64,000 nt of DNA from assembly GCF_018598185.1 (NCBI RefSeq), contig NZ_JAHESC010000016.1, positions 62,001-126,000 on the forward strand, given 5' to 3'. Under the pieces are notes generated by a model. That model was not told the DNA's origin, did not search any database, and was given only the letters and a program-made list of their open reading frames with translations. The translations under genes and the position numbers were made by a program. Positions within the stretch are counted from its first letter, which is position 1, and every line of letters begins with the position of its first letter. Of this stretch, positions 18,132-27,856 are shown in pieces. Origin of the DNA: Dawidia soli. GTDB taxonomy: Bacteria; Bacteroidota; Bacteroidia; Cytophagales; Cyclobacteriaceae.

Positions 18132-20096
18132 CTACTTCTCCGTAATCAAAAACTCCACCCGACGATTGCGGGCACGCCCCTCTGGCGTCTTGTTCGATTC
18201 GATCGGGCGGGCGGTGCCGTAACCTCTCGCCGTGAGGCGGTGCTTCGGCACTTCTTTTTCTACCAGGTAGTTCATCACCGCCTTTGCCTGGTTCAAGGTA
18301 GACACCCTTGTACCGGGAGCCGTATAGGCACCAATCTCGACCTTCATGCGCGGGTTCTTTAACAGGAATTCCGCCAGGCGGTCCAGCTCGCGATATGACG
18401 ACGGGTGCACCGTGATCACCTTGCCGGCATTAAACGTGATGTTGTTCAACGGAATAGACTGGCCGCGTTGCAGGGGTGCAATGACCAGGTCGCGCAAGAT
18501 CGAGACATCGGTCGTCTCGCGCGTAACGTCAACCGATTCATACAGCGGATAGTATCCCTCGGCCTCCGCGCTCAACACGTAGCGCTCTTTGACCGGGAAG
18601 CGAAGCTCATATTCGCGCGTAAGCGAATCGACACTAGCTGTAACCGACGACACTCCTTCAACCACCACCTGCACCGGCACCTCTGCGCCTACCGGCTTGG
18701 CTGTGCGCAGGTCTAAGATCTTACCGCTTACGATCGCCATCTTCTCGGCGTCGGCTTGCAGGTCAAGCATTATTTCTTCATAGCCATCGACGCCCTTTAG
18801 GTCTACCAGGTCGGGCAGCGACTCAAAGCCCCGGGCACTCACCTGCACGTAGTAGACCGTGCCGTGCGGCAGGCGGATGGAGTATGTTCCCTTCGCCACA
18901 TCGACCTCGGCATAATCTACCTCTTCACCATCGACCATGATCCTGGCCTTCGCCGAAGCCGGAATGGTGCGCTCGGTATTCTTCACCATCAACTTTCCTT
19001 TCAACAAAGCAAAGTCTACAGGCTCTTCTTCCAGATCGAGTCGGATGCGTTTGAACTCACGCCCCACGGCGTCAACAGGATATGTCTTCGGTCCGTACTG
19101 AAAAAGCTTGGCAGAAAGCTCGTACCGCGCTCCCAACGGCAGCTCTACGCGGAAGGTGGCCGAGTCTGCGTTTACCGACGACACGGCGGTCTGCTTACCA
19201 TCCACCAGGATGGTAATGGCTTTCTTCGTCAGCGGGCGCTTGGTCTTCGCATTGATTATTTTACCCGTCACGAGTACATACGGACGGTCTTCATACAATT
19301 TTACTTCAAGGATGTCGGCCTGCTCATCCGCGTCGGCGGTAGAGGCAAAATATCCCCAGGCACCGTTCGCATTAGTCTTCAATCCTTCTTCATTACCCTT
19401 CGTATTGATGGTATCATTGAGTGCTACGGGTGCGGACCAGGCACTCCAATCAGCACTGATGCGTTCCACTTTAAAAAGATCGGATTGTTTTCCTTTGATC
19501 TCGCGCGAGAAGTACACCGTCTTGTTATCGGACAGAATAAAAGGGCTGTATACTTTTCCCTCTATGCCTTTTACGGCCTGTGCCTTTTGCCAATGCCCTT
19601 CGGCATTGCGGTCGATGCGGTACAAGGTGCCTCCGCGGCTGAACAGTATATATTTCCCGTCTGCCGACAACGTCGCTTCCATGGACGCTTTTACACCCAC
19701 CTTCTGCGGCGCCGACCAAACGCTGCCCTGCCGTGTAGCCAGGGAGAGACCTTCGTCGTTATAGAGTAATAAGCTCAACCCGTCAGCCGAAATCCCCAGC
19801 GGATAAGAGCGTTGCCCAATGTTCAGGGAAGTCGACCGGGTAGCCTCCTGCCACGAGCCGTCGGCAAGGCGTGTAGAGGTCCAGATGTCTGCGGTCTTTT
19901 TTGTACCCAACGCGTTTTGCGGATGGTTCTTGCGGGCAAAGAACAACGTGCTCCGGTCCGCCGAAATCACCGGATTTACCTCATCATAAGAAGAATTAAC
20001 CCCGGCACCGAGCTTTTTAGGAATAAAATCGGACTGGGCTGACAGCCAGGTGACAGACGCCAGGAACGCAACTGCGGTGAGGATTATTGACTTCAT
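18132..20096 (-). CDS. OmpA-family envelope protein with PD40 repeats
   Basis: A 654-residue protein with a signal peptide (MKSIILTAVAFLASVTWLSAQ). Residues ~35-240 hold WD40/TolB-like PD40 repeats ('PVISADRSTLFFARKN', 'SADGLSLLLYNDE', 'LSADGKYILFSRGG', 'SDNKTVYFSRE'). Residues ~270-530 contain Cna-B/carboxypeptidase-regulatory-like beta domains ('VTGKIINAKTKRPL', 'VSGKILDLRTAKPV'). The last ~110 residues are an OmpA C-terminal domain ending 'TPEGRARNRRVEFLITEK'. That domain appears to lack the Asp and Arg that bind diaminopimelate: TDxxGS reads TAPGT, and the Arg helix reads LNQAKAV. The protein likely sits in the periplasm or outer membrane; in Bacteroidota similar proteins link to T9SS or gliding, but that is only analogy. 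Confidence 0.85.
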   Translation of the reverse strand: MKSIILTAVAFLASVTWLSAQSDFIPKKLGAGVNSSYDEVNPVISADRSTLFFARKNHPQNALGTKKTADIWTSTRLADGSWQEATRSTSLNIGQRSYPLGISADGLSLLLYNDEGLSLATRQGSVWSAPQKVGVKASMEATLSADGKYILFSRGGTLYRIDRNAEGHWQKAQAVKGIEGKVYSPFILSDNKTVYFSREIKGKQSDLFKVERISADWSAWSAPVALNDTINTKGNEEGLKTNANGAWGYFASTADADEQADILEVKLYEDRPYVLVTGKIINAKTKRPLTKKAITILVDGKQTAVSSVNADSATFRVELPLGARYELSAKLFQYGPKTYPVDAVGREFKRIRLDLEEEPVDFALLKGKLMVKNTERTIPASAKARIMVDGEEVDYAEVDVAKGTYSIRLPHGTVYYVQVSARGFESLPDLVDLKGVDGYEEIMLDLQADAEKMAIVSGKILDLRTAKPVGAEVPVQVVVEGVSSVTASVDSLTREYELRFPVKERYVLSAEAEGYYPLYESVDVTRETTDVSILRDLVIAPLQRGQSIPLNNITFNAGKVITVHPSSYRELDRLAEFLLKNPRMKVEIGAYTAPGTRVSTLNQAKAVMNYLVEKEVPKHRLTARGYGTARPIESNKTPEGRARNRRVEFLITEK

Positions 20097-20184
20097 GATA
20101 ATTTCCAGTGGTTTACTGATCCGGGATGAGCGGGGCTAAAATTAGAAGGTGTCGCGCATATGGCCCCGCGGATGTAATAAAAAC

Positions 20185-20218
20185 TGCAAAAAAAGAAGAC
20201 CGGTGCGTCCGGTCTTCT
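20185..20218 (-). terminator. Intrinsic terminator after acs
   Basis: AGAAGACCGG at 20194-20203 pairs with CCGGTCTTCT at 20209-20218; on the minus strand a T-run follows. It ends acs transcription before the OmpA-family gene. Confidence 0.85.
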
Positions 20219-20248
20219 TCAGAAAAGTTAAAAATCCAAAATCATGTG

Positions 20249-22141
20249 TTACAACGCGCCTGCCTTGATCTCGTCTACTACGGCAGGATCGAGTAACGTA
20301 GTCGTGTCGCCCAGGTTGGAAACATCACCCTCCGCCACTTTGCGTAAAATTCTCCGCATGATCTTACCCGAACGTGTTTTGGGCAGCCCACTGACAAATT
20401 GGATCTTGTCTGGCTTCGCAATGGGACCGATAATGCGCGACACGGTGTCGCGGATCTCGCCACGCAGCTTTTCTTCATCCTTCGGCTTCTCGTAGCAGAT
20501 GACAAATGCATACACCGCCTGGCCTTTGATGTCGTGCGGATAGCCCACGACGGCCGTTTCTGTCACCAGCGGGTGCTCGTCGACGGCGCTTTCAATCTCG
20601 GCCGTGCCCAGGTTGTGTCCCGACACGATAATGATGTCGTCTACCCGACCTGTGATGCGGTAATAACCGTCCTCGTCACGCTTACAACCGTCGCCCGTGA
20701 AATACTTACCGGGAAAGGTGGAGAAGTATGTATCCTTAAAGCGCTGGTGGTCACCGTAAATGGTACGCGCCATGCCCGGCCAGGGAAACTTGATCGTCAG
20801 GCGTCCTTCCACGTTGTTACCATTCACCTCCAGGCCGCCTTCGTTCATCACGGCCGGCTGTACGCCGGGTAACGGTAGCGTGGCATACGCCGGTTTCAGC
20901 GGCGTCACCCGGGCGATAGGCGCAATCATAAAACCGCCCGTCTCCGTCTGCCACCACGTATCGACAATGGCACACTGGCCTTTACCGATGTTCTTATCAT
21001 ACCAGTGCCAGGCCTCCTCATTGATCGGCTCGCCCACACTGCCCAGCACGCGCAACGACGAGAGATCGTATTTCTCCACAAATTCCAGCGGCGCTTGCTG
21101 CAAGGAACGGATGGCCGTAGGGGCCGTGTAAAAGATGTTTACCTTGTGGCGGTCTATCACCTGCCAGAACCGGCCCGGGTTAGGCCAGGACGGCACACCT
21201 TCAAACATGACGGTCGTCGCTCCGGCCGACAGCGGACCGTACAAGATATAGGAGTGACCGGTAACCCATCCGATGTCGGCCGTACACCAGTACACTTGTC
21301 CTTCCTGGTATTGAAACGTTGTGCGGAAAGTATAATTGGTATAGACCATGTAGCCGCCACAGGTATGCACCATACCCTTGGGCTTGCCGGTAGAGCCGGA
21401 CGTATACAGGATGAAGAGCAGGTCTTCGGCATCCATCTCTTCGGCAGGGCAGTCAGCCGAGACCTTGGCGATCTCGTCATGCCACCACACATCGCGTCCC
21501 GGTGTAAGCGGTGCGCCGGACTTGATATATTCTTTTACGATCACCTTCGAAACAGAGGGGCAATGCTGCACGGCTTCGTCTATGATCTTCTTCAAATTAA
21601 TGGTCTTGTCACCACGGTATGCGCCGTCGGATGTTACGACCACGTTACAGCCCGCATCGTTAATGCGGTCGGCGATCGATTTGGCCGAGAAGCCCGCAAA
21701 TACTACGGAGTGCACGGCACCGATGCGCGCACATGCCAGCACGGCATAGGCCAGCTCGGGTATCATCGGCAGATAGATACACACGCGGTCACCTTTCTTA
21801 ACGCCCTGTGCCTTCAGCATGTTGGCCGTCTTACAGACTTCTTCAAATAACTGCTGGTAGGTAATGTGCCGGGCATCTTCGTCCGGATTGTTAGGCTCCC
21901 AGATGATGGCGGTACGGTTGGCATGGTTGGTCAGGTGCCGGTCGAGGCAGTTCTCGGTTATGTTCAGTTTACCGCCGATAAACCATTTTACACTTGGTTT
22001 GTTAAAATCCCACTCCAGCACCTTATCCCATTTCTTGCGCCAGGTAAAGCCGTGCGCCACATCGCTCCAGAAATTCTCCGGATGCTCTATACTTTTTTGA
22101 TAATGATGCTGATAGTCTTCAAAGGTTCGAATTACGTTCAT
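20249..22141 (-). CDS. acs: Acetyl-CoA synthetase
   Basis: A 630-residue AMP-forming acetate:CoA ligase. It has the N-terminal ACAS domain (FEDYQHHYQKSIEHPENFW), the ATP-binding P-loop YTSGSTGKPKGMVHT, 'DIGWVTGHSYILYGPL', 'WWQTETGGFMIAP' and the C-terminal 'KTRSGKIMRRILRKVA', whose Lys is the residue acetylated in regulated homologues. The 'ITGRVDDIIIVSGHNLGTAEIE' hinge is present. It activates acetate (and some propionate) for central metabolism. It is a single-gene unit, divergent from a methyltransferase gene. Confidence 0.97.
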   Translation of the reverse strand: MNVIRTFEDYQHHYQKSIEHPENFWSDVAHGFTWRKKWDKVLEWDFNKPSVKWFIGGKLNITENCLDRHLTNHANRTAIIWEPNNPDEDARHITYQQLFEEVCKTANMLKAQGVKKGDRVCIYLPMIPELAYAVLACARIGAVHSVVFAGFSAKSIADRINDAGCNVVVTSDGAYRGDKTINLKKIIDEAVQHCPSVSKVIVKEYIKSGAPLTPGRDVWWHDEIAKVSADCPAEEMDAEDLLFILYTSGSTGKPKGMVHTCGGYMVYTNYTFRTTFQYQEGQVYWCTADIGWVTGHSYILYGPLSAGATTVMFEGVPSWPNPGRFWQVIDRHKVNIFYTAPTAIRSLQQAPLEFVEKYDLSSLRVLGSVGEPINEEAWHWYDKNIGKGQCAIVDTWWQTETGGFMIAPIARVTPLKPAYATLPLPGVQPAVMNEGGLEVNGNNVEGRLTIKFPWPGMARTIYGDHQRFKDTYFSTFPGKYFTGDGCKRDEDGYYRITGRVDDIIIVSGHNLGTAEIESAVDEHPLVTETAVVGYPHDIKGQAVYAFVICYEKPKDEEKLRGEIRDTVSRIIGPIAKPDKIQFVSGLPKTRSGKIMRRILRKVAEGDVSNLGDTTTLLDPAVVDEIKAGAL

Positions 22142-22366
22142 GGTTGTTTTTGCCTGGGTAGATTAGGGTTACTCGCGTGCTGCGCTCCCTAACGGTTGTA
22201 ATCGTTTTAAAGCACTGCGCAGCGATAAAATTCTACTCTTTTTTGGGAAATTCAAATAATATTCTGCGTGTGTTTGAACACAGCGACACCAATGACCAAA
22301 ATAGGTCGATATGCGGTGGTGTGCGAAGAAACCTTCCAGCCAAATCTTGCGTCTTAATTAAAAAAG

Positions 22367-23173
22367 ATGGGCGCCCCGTTTGATCATATCGCCGCTCCGT
22401 ACGACGCTGCCTTTCCGCAAGGCGCCATCGGACAATTGCAGCGTAAACACATCTGGGCCTACTTGCAGCAAGTCATACACCGGTTACCCGGCCTCGACAT
22501 TCTGGAGCTGCACCAGGGCAGCGACGAAGACGCTTTGCTGTTTGGCTCACGCGGCTTCACTCTGGTCGCCACAGATGTAACCGAGGAGGTGGCGCGCGTT
22601 ATAGACCCGCCCTCGCGCCAGTACTCCATGCCGTCGAAGATCAGCTCGCAGTGCCTCGATCCCTATCATCCCGAAGAGACGCTGTTCGACAAACATTATC
22701 ATCTGATCTTTTCGCATACGGGTGGACTAAACGCCCTGGACCCCGCGTCACTGCAAAGATTGTTGCGCCAGGCGGCTACGTTGCTGGCGCCCGGCGGGCG
22801 GCTCGTGGCCGTGGTCATGCCTAAATGGTGTTTGTGGGAAGTACTTTACTTTCTGATCACCGGGCGCTTCCGCCGCATCTTCCGCCCGTGGTCGGCGCGG
22901 CAGTCCGACGGTATATCCCCCGTGTTGCGCGAGTTCTTTTATACCCCTCACCAGCTGAAACGCCTCGCACGGCAGGAATTTGAAGTGGTGGCCATAAAGT
23001 CTGTCGGGTTTGCATTGCCACCGGTATGCCTGGAAAATGTTTTTGGCCCACGTAAGACGCTCCTGAAGTTCCTGAACCGGTGGGAAGAACGTCTTCGGAG
23101 GTTCTCGTTCCTGGCCGGCATGGGCGACCGGTACATCATCGACCTGCGCAAGCGCGCCCCCCGCAAGCGCTAA
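22367..23173 (+). CDS. Class I SAM-dependent methyltransferase
   Basis: A 268-residue protein starting MGAPFDHIAAPYDAAF, the usual opening of UbiE/Methyltransf_11-like enzymes. The SAM-binding motif I position reads LDILELHQGSDEDALLF, where the typical glycine-rich ExGxGxG is degenerate. 'LVATDVTEEV' is the acidic end of beta 2, and 'HLIFSHTGGLNALD' with 'ATLLAPGGRLVAVVMP' are the post-I and post-III strands. It is probably a small-molecule or lipid methyltransferase; the substrate is unknown. The poor motif I lowers certainty of activity. Confidence 0.72.
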   Translation: MGAPFDHIAAPYDAAFPQGAIGQLQRKHIWAYLQQVIHRLPGLDILELHQGSDEDALLFGSRGFTLVATDVTEEVARVIDPPSRQYSMPSKISSQCLDPYHPEETLFDKHYHLIFSHTGGLNALDPASLQRLLRQAATLLAPGGRLVAVVMPKWCLWEVLYFLITGRFRRIFRPWSARQSDGISPVLREFFYTPHQLKRLARQEFEVVAIKSVGFALPPVCLENVFGPRKTLLKFLNRWEERLRRFSFLAGMGDRYIIDLRKRAPRKR

Positions 23174-23183
23174 GCGCTATACA

Positions 23184-23960
23184 TTACATCAATCCGTATT
23201 CTACCAGCACCGCCACCAGCGAGCCGACAATGGCTACGGTAAGCTTTTTAGCATTAAAGCGGTGTTCCGGACTGCTCTCAAAAACAATGGTGGTCGATAT
23301 ATGCAGGAAATTACCACACACAACAGCATAGAGAAAGATCATACCTTCTCCGGTCAATATTTCATACTCCGCCAGCGACGTGCTGATCAAAAGTCCAAAC
23401 GGCGCGGCCAGCGAGAACCCCAGCAGGTACGGTAGCGCCCGTCTGCGCGAGCCGAGCTGATATGCCAGCACCGTCATCAATGCAAAGGCGGCAGGCGCGC
23501 GGTGCAACGCAATGCCTAGCAAAATGGCGTGTACGTCGTAGGGCACGCCCATGGTGGCCGGTTGCGCCAGCATGCCCCCCTCCAGGAACGCGTGAATGCA
23601 CAGCGCCATCAATAACACGACGGCCGATACCGACTGATGCGTGTGCGTGTGGTGCGGATGCCCTTGTTGCCCGGGGGCCACGTGCCCATGCATGTGGCCG
23701 TGCTCGATACCGGCCGTGAAGTATTCCAGCACCTGTTGTAAAAAGAAGCCCGCCAGTACGAAGAGGCCGATATACTCCAGGCCGACGGGCTGATGGTATA
23801 GCTCGGGCAGGATGTGGATGATCGTGATGGCAAAGAGATACGCCCCGGCAAACACCAGCAACAGTTTAAAGCTCCTCCTGCCTTTGCCACCCGGCACCAG
23901 GAAAATGGCCAGGCCTGACAACAGGGGGGTAAAAAACAAAACGAGTAATTTTAAAGTCAT
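23184..23960 (-). CDS. ZIP family metal transporter
   Basis: A 258-residue inner-membrane protein with about eight hydrophobic helices. A His-rich loop, EHGHMHGHVAPGQQGHPHHT (about residues 85-105), lies between helices III and IV, as in ZIP zinc/iron transporters. Helix IV carries 'CIHAFLEGGML', a variant of the HNxxEG metal-binding signature, and helix V 'IALHRAPAAFALM', where one of the usual His/Glu positions is replaced. It is likely to import Zn2+ or another divalent metal. apbE follows 12 bp away on the same strand upstream; they may be cotranscribed. Confidence 0.82.
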   Translation of the reverse strand: MTLKLLVLFFTPLLSGLAIFLVPGGKGRRSFKLLLVFAGAYLFAITIIHILPELYHQPVGLEYIGLFVLAGFFLQQVLEYFTAGIEHGHMHGHVAPGQQGHPHHTHTHQSVSAVVLLMALCIHAFLEGGMLAQPATMGVPYDVHAILLGIALHRAPAAFALMTVLAYQLGSRRRALPYLLGFSLAAPFGLLISTSLAEYEILTGEGMIFLYAVVCGNFLHISTTIVFESSPEHRFNAKKLTVAIVGSLVAVLVEYGLM

Positions 23961-23972
23961 AACCGTGTGGTT

Positions 23973-24971
23973 TCAGGGTTGTAAGATTACCGACCGGCGC
24001 AGGTTCGGCGTGATATAGGTGGCGATCGTACCGTCGGCAGCCGTATAAAACAAGATGGCATCCAGGTCGGGCAGTGTCTCCAACACCTCGATCGTCTTCT
24101 CATGCCCCATGACCATAAAGGCAGTATCCCACGCATCGGCCGTTGTACAGTCGGGCGCAAAGACCGACACCGCCAGCAACGGCAGGTCTGCCGGATAGCC
24201 CGACTTCGGGTCGATGGTATGCGAATATTTCTTACCGTCTATCTCCCGGTAGTTGAAGTAATTCCCCGCCGTGGTAAAGGACCGGTCCTTCACGGCTACA
24301 TACACCTTGAAGAACTGATCATCGCGGGTAGAGTTCGGATCGAGTATGCCGATCTGCCACGCCTTGCGCTTATATATATTCTTGCCGTGCGCCATGCCCT
24401 CGCCGCCCAGCTCCACCAACAGGTCGCGCACGCCCCGCGTCCGCAGAAAGGCCGTGATCACGTCGGCACCATAGCCCTGGCCGATGCCCCCAAAGTCGAG
24501 CTGCACCCGTGGATCGGTTTTCAACAAGCTGTCGGCTGTCATCCGGATTTTCTCCACGCCAACAAACCCGCGGATCGAATCCACCATAGCCTGGTCGGGC
24601 GTACGCGTCTTGGTCGGGCCAAAACCCCATGCATTTACCAGCGGCATAACCGTGGGGTCAAACGTGCCACCCGAATGTTTCGCCACCCGCAACGACTGCC
24701 GCAAGATCGCCAGCAGGTGCGGGTCTTTTAACGCGATGCCCCGCACGCTTTTATTGAACTGCGACACCGCCGAGTGCGGATCATAGGTGTTGATACCCTG
24801 GTTCACAGCCCGCAGCAGCGAGTCGATGGACTCCTGGAAGTTGCGCCGCCGTTTGTCAAAATAGGTAATGTGATAGGTGGTACCCATCGTGCGGCCTTCT
24901 ACCCGCAAAGGCTCTTCTGCCGGACCGGCGCCCCAAAGCAAGGCTATGTGTGTAACAAACGCGAGGATCAT
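23973..24971 (-). CDS. apbE: FAD:protein FMN transferase ApbE
   Basis: A 332-residue protein with a signal peptide (MILAFVTHIALLWGAG). It shows the ApbE motifs MGTTYHITYFD, 'GTFDPTVMPLVNAWGFGP', 'LDFGGIGQGYGADV', 'LLVELGGEGMAHG', 'SFTTAGNYFNYREIDGKKYS', 'HTIDPKSGYP' and 'CTTADAWDTAFMVMG'. The family covalently attaches FMN to Thr residues of periplasmic or membrane flavoproteins such as Nqr and Rnf subunits. No nqr or rnf gene is in the window. The gene lies directly upstream of the ZIP transporter. Confidence 0.93.
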   Translation of the reverse strand: MILAFVTHIALLWGAGPAEEPLRVEGRTMGTTYHITYFDKRRRNFQESIDSLLRAVNQGINTYDPHSAVSQFNKSVRGIALKDPHLLAILRQSLRVAKHSGGTFDPTVMPLVNAWGFGPTKTRTPDQAMVDSIRGFVGVEKIRMTADSLLKTDPRVQLDFGGIGQGYGADVITAFLRTRGVRDLLVELGGEGMAHGKNIYKRKAWQIGILDPNSTRDDQFFKVYVAVKDRSFTTAGNYFNYREIDGKKYSHTIDPKSGYPADLPLLAVSVFAPDCTTADAWDTAFMVMGHEKTIEVLETLPDLDAILFYTAADGTIATYITPNLRRSVILQP

Positions 24972-25068
24972 GTCAATGTGGCGGCCAAGTTACGTAAAAT
25001 ACCGTACATGCAACGTTGTTGTAAGTGTGAGAACACCGGTTTGTTGGCGTTGGAGAACGTAGAATTGC

Positions 25069-25076
25069 TACCTTCG
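25069..25076 (+). promoter_or_regulatory. Candidate ruvB -7 element
   Basis: TACCTTCG, one mismatch from TAnnTTTG. If real, the transcript would begin near 25083, downstream of the GTG at 25076, which supports ATG 25094 as the ruvB start. Confidence 0.45.
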
Positions 25077-25093
25077 TGAACACAAACGGTACT

Positions 25094-26134
25094 ATGCGCG
25101 AAGATTACCTGAAAAGCGACGGAGGCGGATTGAATGCAACGGAGAAGGAGTTTGAAAAGGCTTTGCGCCCCCTGTCCTTTGAAGACTTTACCGGCCAGCA
25201 CAAGGTCGTCGAAAACATACAGGTCTTTGTACTGGCCGCCAAACAACGCGGCGAGTCCCTGGACCACGTCTTACTGCACGGCCCTCCGGGCCTGGGCAAG
25301 ACCACCCTTTCGAACATCATCGCCAACGAGCTGCAGGCCAACATCAAGATCACGTCCGGCCCCGTACTGGACAAGCCCAGCGACCTGGCCGGCCTGCTCA
25401 CCAACCTCGAGACCAACGACGTACTGTTCATCGACGAGATCCACCGGCTCAACCCGGTGGTAGAAGAATACCTATACTCGGCCATGGAAGACTTCCGGAT
25501 CGACATCATGCTCGACTCCGGCCCCAATGCGCGCTCGGTACAGATCGGCCTGAACCCGTTCACCCTGATCGGCGCCACGACACGTGCCGGCCTGCTTACG
25601 TCGCCGCTCCGCGCACGCTTCGGCATCAACGCCCGGTTGGAGTACTACGACTCCAAGCTGCTCACGCGCATTGTGAACCGCTCGGCGCAGATCCTGAAAA
25701 CGCCCATTGACGAAGACGCGGCCTACGAGATCGCCCGCCGCAGCCGGGGCACCCCGCGCATTGCCAATACGTTGTTGCGCCGCACGCGCGACTTCGCACA
25801 GATCAAAGGCGATGGTACGATCACCAAGGCCATTGCCCAGATCGCCCTCACAGCGCTGGATGTAGACGAGAACGGCCTGGACGAAATGGACAACCGCATT
25901 CTCCAGACCATCATCGAGAAATTTAAGGGTGGCCCCGTCGGACTTACGACCATCGCCACGGCGGTGGGCGAAGAAGCCGAGACCATCGAAGAAGTATATG
26001 AACCCTTCCTCATTCAGGAAGGGTACCTCAAACGTACTTCGCGTGGTCGCGAAACGACCGACATGGCCTACCGCCACCTCAAGCTGGCACCCCCACCCAG
26101 CAAAGGCCCCGGACTGTTCGACAGTACGCCCTAA
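25094..26134 (+). CDS. ruvB: Holliday junction DNA helicase RuvB
   Basis: 346 residues from ATG 25094. An in-frame GTG at 25076 would add six residues but overlaps a likely promoter element. It is an AAA+ hexameric motor that drives branch migration with RuvA. Seen are '[23 protein letters not shown]', Walker [12 protein letters not shown], Walker B '[10 protein letters not shown]', sensor '[20 protein letters not shown]' with the arginine finger, and the C-terminal winged helix '[30 protein letters not shown]'. ruvA and ruvC are not adjacent. Confidence 0.96.
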   Translation: MREDYLKSDGGGLNATEKEFEKALRPLSFEDFTGQHKVVENIQVFVLAAKQRGESLDHVLLHGPPGLGKTTLSNIIANELQANIKITSGPVLDKPSDLAGLLTNLETNDVLFIDEIHRLNPVVEEYLYSAMEDFRIDIMLDSGPNARSVQIGLNPFTLIGATTRAGLLTSPLRARFGINARLEYYDSKLLTRIVNRSAQILKTPIDEDAAYEIARRSRGTPRIANTLLRRTRDFAQIKGDGTITKAIAQIALTALDVDENGLDEMDNRILQTIIEKFKGGPVGLTTIATAVGEEAETIEEVYEPFLIQEGYLKRTSRGRETTDMAYRHLKLAPPPSKGPGLFDSTP

Positions 26135-26160
26135 CGGACTGGCCGTCCTGCTCTTTTTAT

Positions 26161-26168
26161 TATATTTG
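26161..26168 (+). promoter_or_regulatory. Candidate -7 element of the FMN-binding protein gene
   Basis: TATATTTG, a perfect TAnnTTTG, 18 bp before ATG 26187. The downstream gene therefore probably has its own promoter and is not simply cotranscribed with ruvB. Confidence 0.6.
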
Positions 26169-26186
26169 ATTTATCCTGAGTTCTAT

Positions 26187-27767
26187 ATGAGAAAGATCTT
26201 CATCTATAGCAGCATCGCAGTTACTGCGCTCCTCCTCCTCTGGGCCTATTTCTGGATCGACGCACTCTTCGGCTTCCTGCTCGTAGCCCCGCTCATAATC
26301 ATGGGCGTACAAGACATCGTACAAAAGAAACAATCCATCAAACGCAACTTTCCGTTGCTGGGGCGGCTGCGCTATGTCTTTGAAGACATGCGGCCGAAGA
26401 TCCAGCAGTACTTTGTCGAGTCTGATACCGACGGCGCGCCCATCAACCGCAACGACCGCTCCGTGATCTACCAACGGGCCAAGCGTCAGGTGGACACTAC
26501 TCCGTTTGGTACACAAATGAACGTCTATGCCGAGGGTTATGAGTGGATGAGCCACTCTATCGTACCGCACGATTTTCACAGCATGAATCATAGCCCGCGC
26601 GTGCAGATCGGCAACCGCGACTGTAAACAACCGTACGCCGCCAGCGTGCTGAATATATCCGCCATGAGCTTTGGCTCGCTGAGCGGTAATGCCATCGAAG
26701 CCCTGAACTCCGGCGCCAAGATCGGCGGCTTTGCCCACAACACGGGCGAAGGCGGCCTGAGCCCGTACCACCTCAAGAATGGTGGCGACCTGATCTGGCA
26801 GATCGGCACAGGCTATTTTGGCGCCCGCGACGAGGCCGGGAATTTCTCGCCGGAGGCCTTCCGCAAGAACGCCGCCCACCCCGAGGTAAAGATGATCGAG
26901 CTCAAGATGTCACAAGGCGCCAAGCCCGGTCACGGGGGCATCTTGCCCGGTAAAAAGAACACGCCCGAGATTGCCGCCATCCGCGGAGTGAAGGCCGGCA
27001 CGACGGTGTTCTCGCCGCCGTACCACAGTGCCTTTAAGACCCCGCGCGAGCTGGTTCTGTTCATTCAGAAGCTGCGCGAGCTGTCTGACGGCAAGCCCGT
27101 GGGCTTTAAGTTATGTATCGGCCGCAAGAGCGAGTTCATTTCCATCTGCAAGGCCATGGTGTCCCTGGACATTTATCCCGACTTCATCACCGTAGACGGT
27201 GGCGAAGGCGGTACCGGCGCGGCGCCGCCCGAGTTCTCCAACTTCGTAGGCATGCCGTTGCTCGACGGCCTGGCCTTTGTCGATAACATGCTGAAAGGCT
27301 TCAACATCCGCCAGCACATTCGCATCGGCGCCTCGGGAAAGATCCTGACAGGCTTCCAGATGATCCGGGCCGTGGCCCTGGGGGCAGACTACTGCAACAG
27401 CGCCCGCGCCATGATGATGGCGGTTGGTTGCATTCAGGCGTTGGAGTGTCATAAGAATACGTGTCCGACCGGGGTGGCTACCCAAAATCCCGAGCTGATG
27501 AAGGGCCTCGACATTGCCGACAAGCGCACCCGGGTGGCCAACTTCCATAAGTATACCGTCGAAAGCTTTGTAGAGCTGCTGGCCGCCGCCGGTCTCGACA
27601 ACCCGGCCAAGCTAAACCGCCACCAGATCAGCCGCCGCGTGTTTACCAATAAAGTGCGTACCCTCGAGCAGATATACCCCTCCGTCAAGGTCGGGGCCAT
27701 GCTGGAACCGGTCGTACCAAAACGCTATCAACAGTCATTCGCCTCGGCCAGTGCCGACGAATTTTAG
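26187..27767 (+). CDS. Membrane-anchored FMN-binding glutamate synthase family protein
   Basis: 526 residues from ATG 26187. Two N-terminal hydrophobic helices (MRKIFIYSSIAVTALLLLW and a second to about residue 45) precede a complete GltS FMN-binding barrel: 'LNISAMSFGSLSGNAIEALN', 'NTGEGGLSPYH', 'KMSQGAKPGHGGILPG', 'TVDGGEGGTGAAP', 'CIQALECHKNTCPTGVATQ' with the Cys set of an Fe-S centre. It lacks the glutaminase and C-terminal domains of GltB, so it is the stand-alone COG0069-like form. It probably reduces a substrate with electrons from an unknown donor; glutamate synthesis is not assured. Confidence 0.85.
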   Translation: MRKIFIYSSIAVTALLLLWAYFWIDALFGFLLVAPLIIMGVQDIVQKKQSIKRNFPLLGRLRYVFEDMRPKIQQYFVESDTDGAPINRNDRSVIYQRAKRQVDTTPFGTQMNVYAEGYEWMSHSIVPHDFHSMNHSPRVQIGNRDCKQPYAASVLNISAMSFGSLSGNAIEALNSGAKIGGFAHNTGEGGLSPYHLKNGGDLIWQIGTGYFGARDEAGNFSPEAFRKNAAHPEVKMIELKMSQGAKPGHGGILPGKKNTPEIAAIRGVKAGTTVFSPPYHSAFKTPRELVLFIQKLRELSDGKPVGFKLCIGRKSEFISICKAMVSLDIYPDFITVDGGEGGTGAAPPEFSNFVGMPLLDGLAFVDNMLKGFNIRQHIRIGASGKILTGFQMIRAVALGADYCNSARAMMMAVGCIQALECHKNTCPTGVATQNPELMKGLDIADKRTRVANFHKYTVESFVELLAAAGLDNPAKLNRHQISRRVFTNKVRTLEQIYPSVKVGAMLEPVVPKRYQQSFASASADEF

Positions 27768-27827
27768 GTGGTCTGGTTTTTTAAAGTAAATATGGCACAT
27801 GCCTATACAAGGCTCGACGGTTTTATT

Positions 27828-27835
27828 TAACTTTG
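27828..27835 (+). promoter_or_regulatory. Candidate -7 element before unknown gene
   Basis: TAACTTTG, a perfect TAnnTTTG. It contains the TTG at 27833 that would otherwise be a possible start, which argues for the later GTG at 27857. Confidence 0.55.
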
Positions 27836-27856
27836 GCAATTAACTGTAATTACGCC

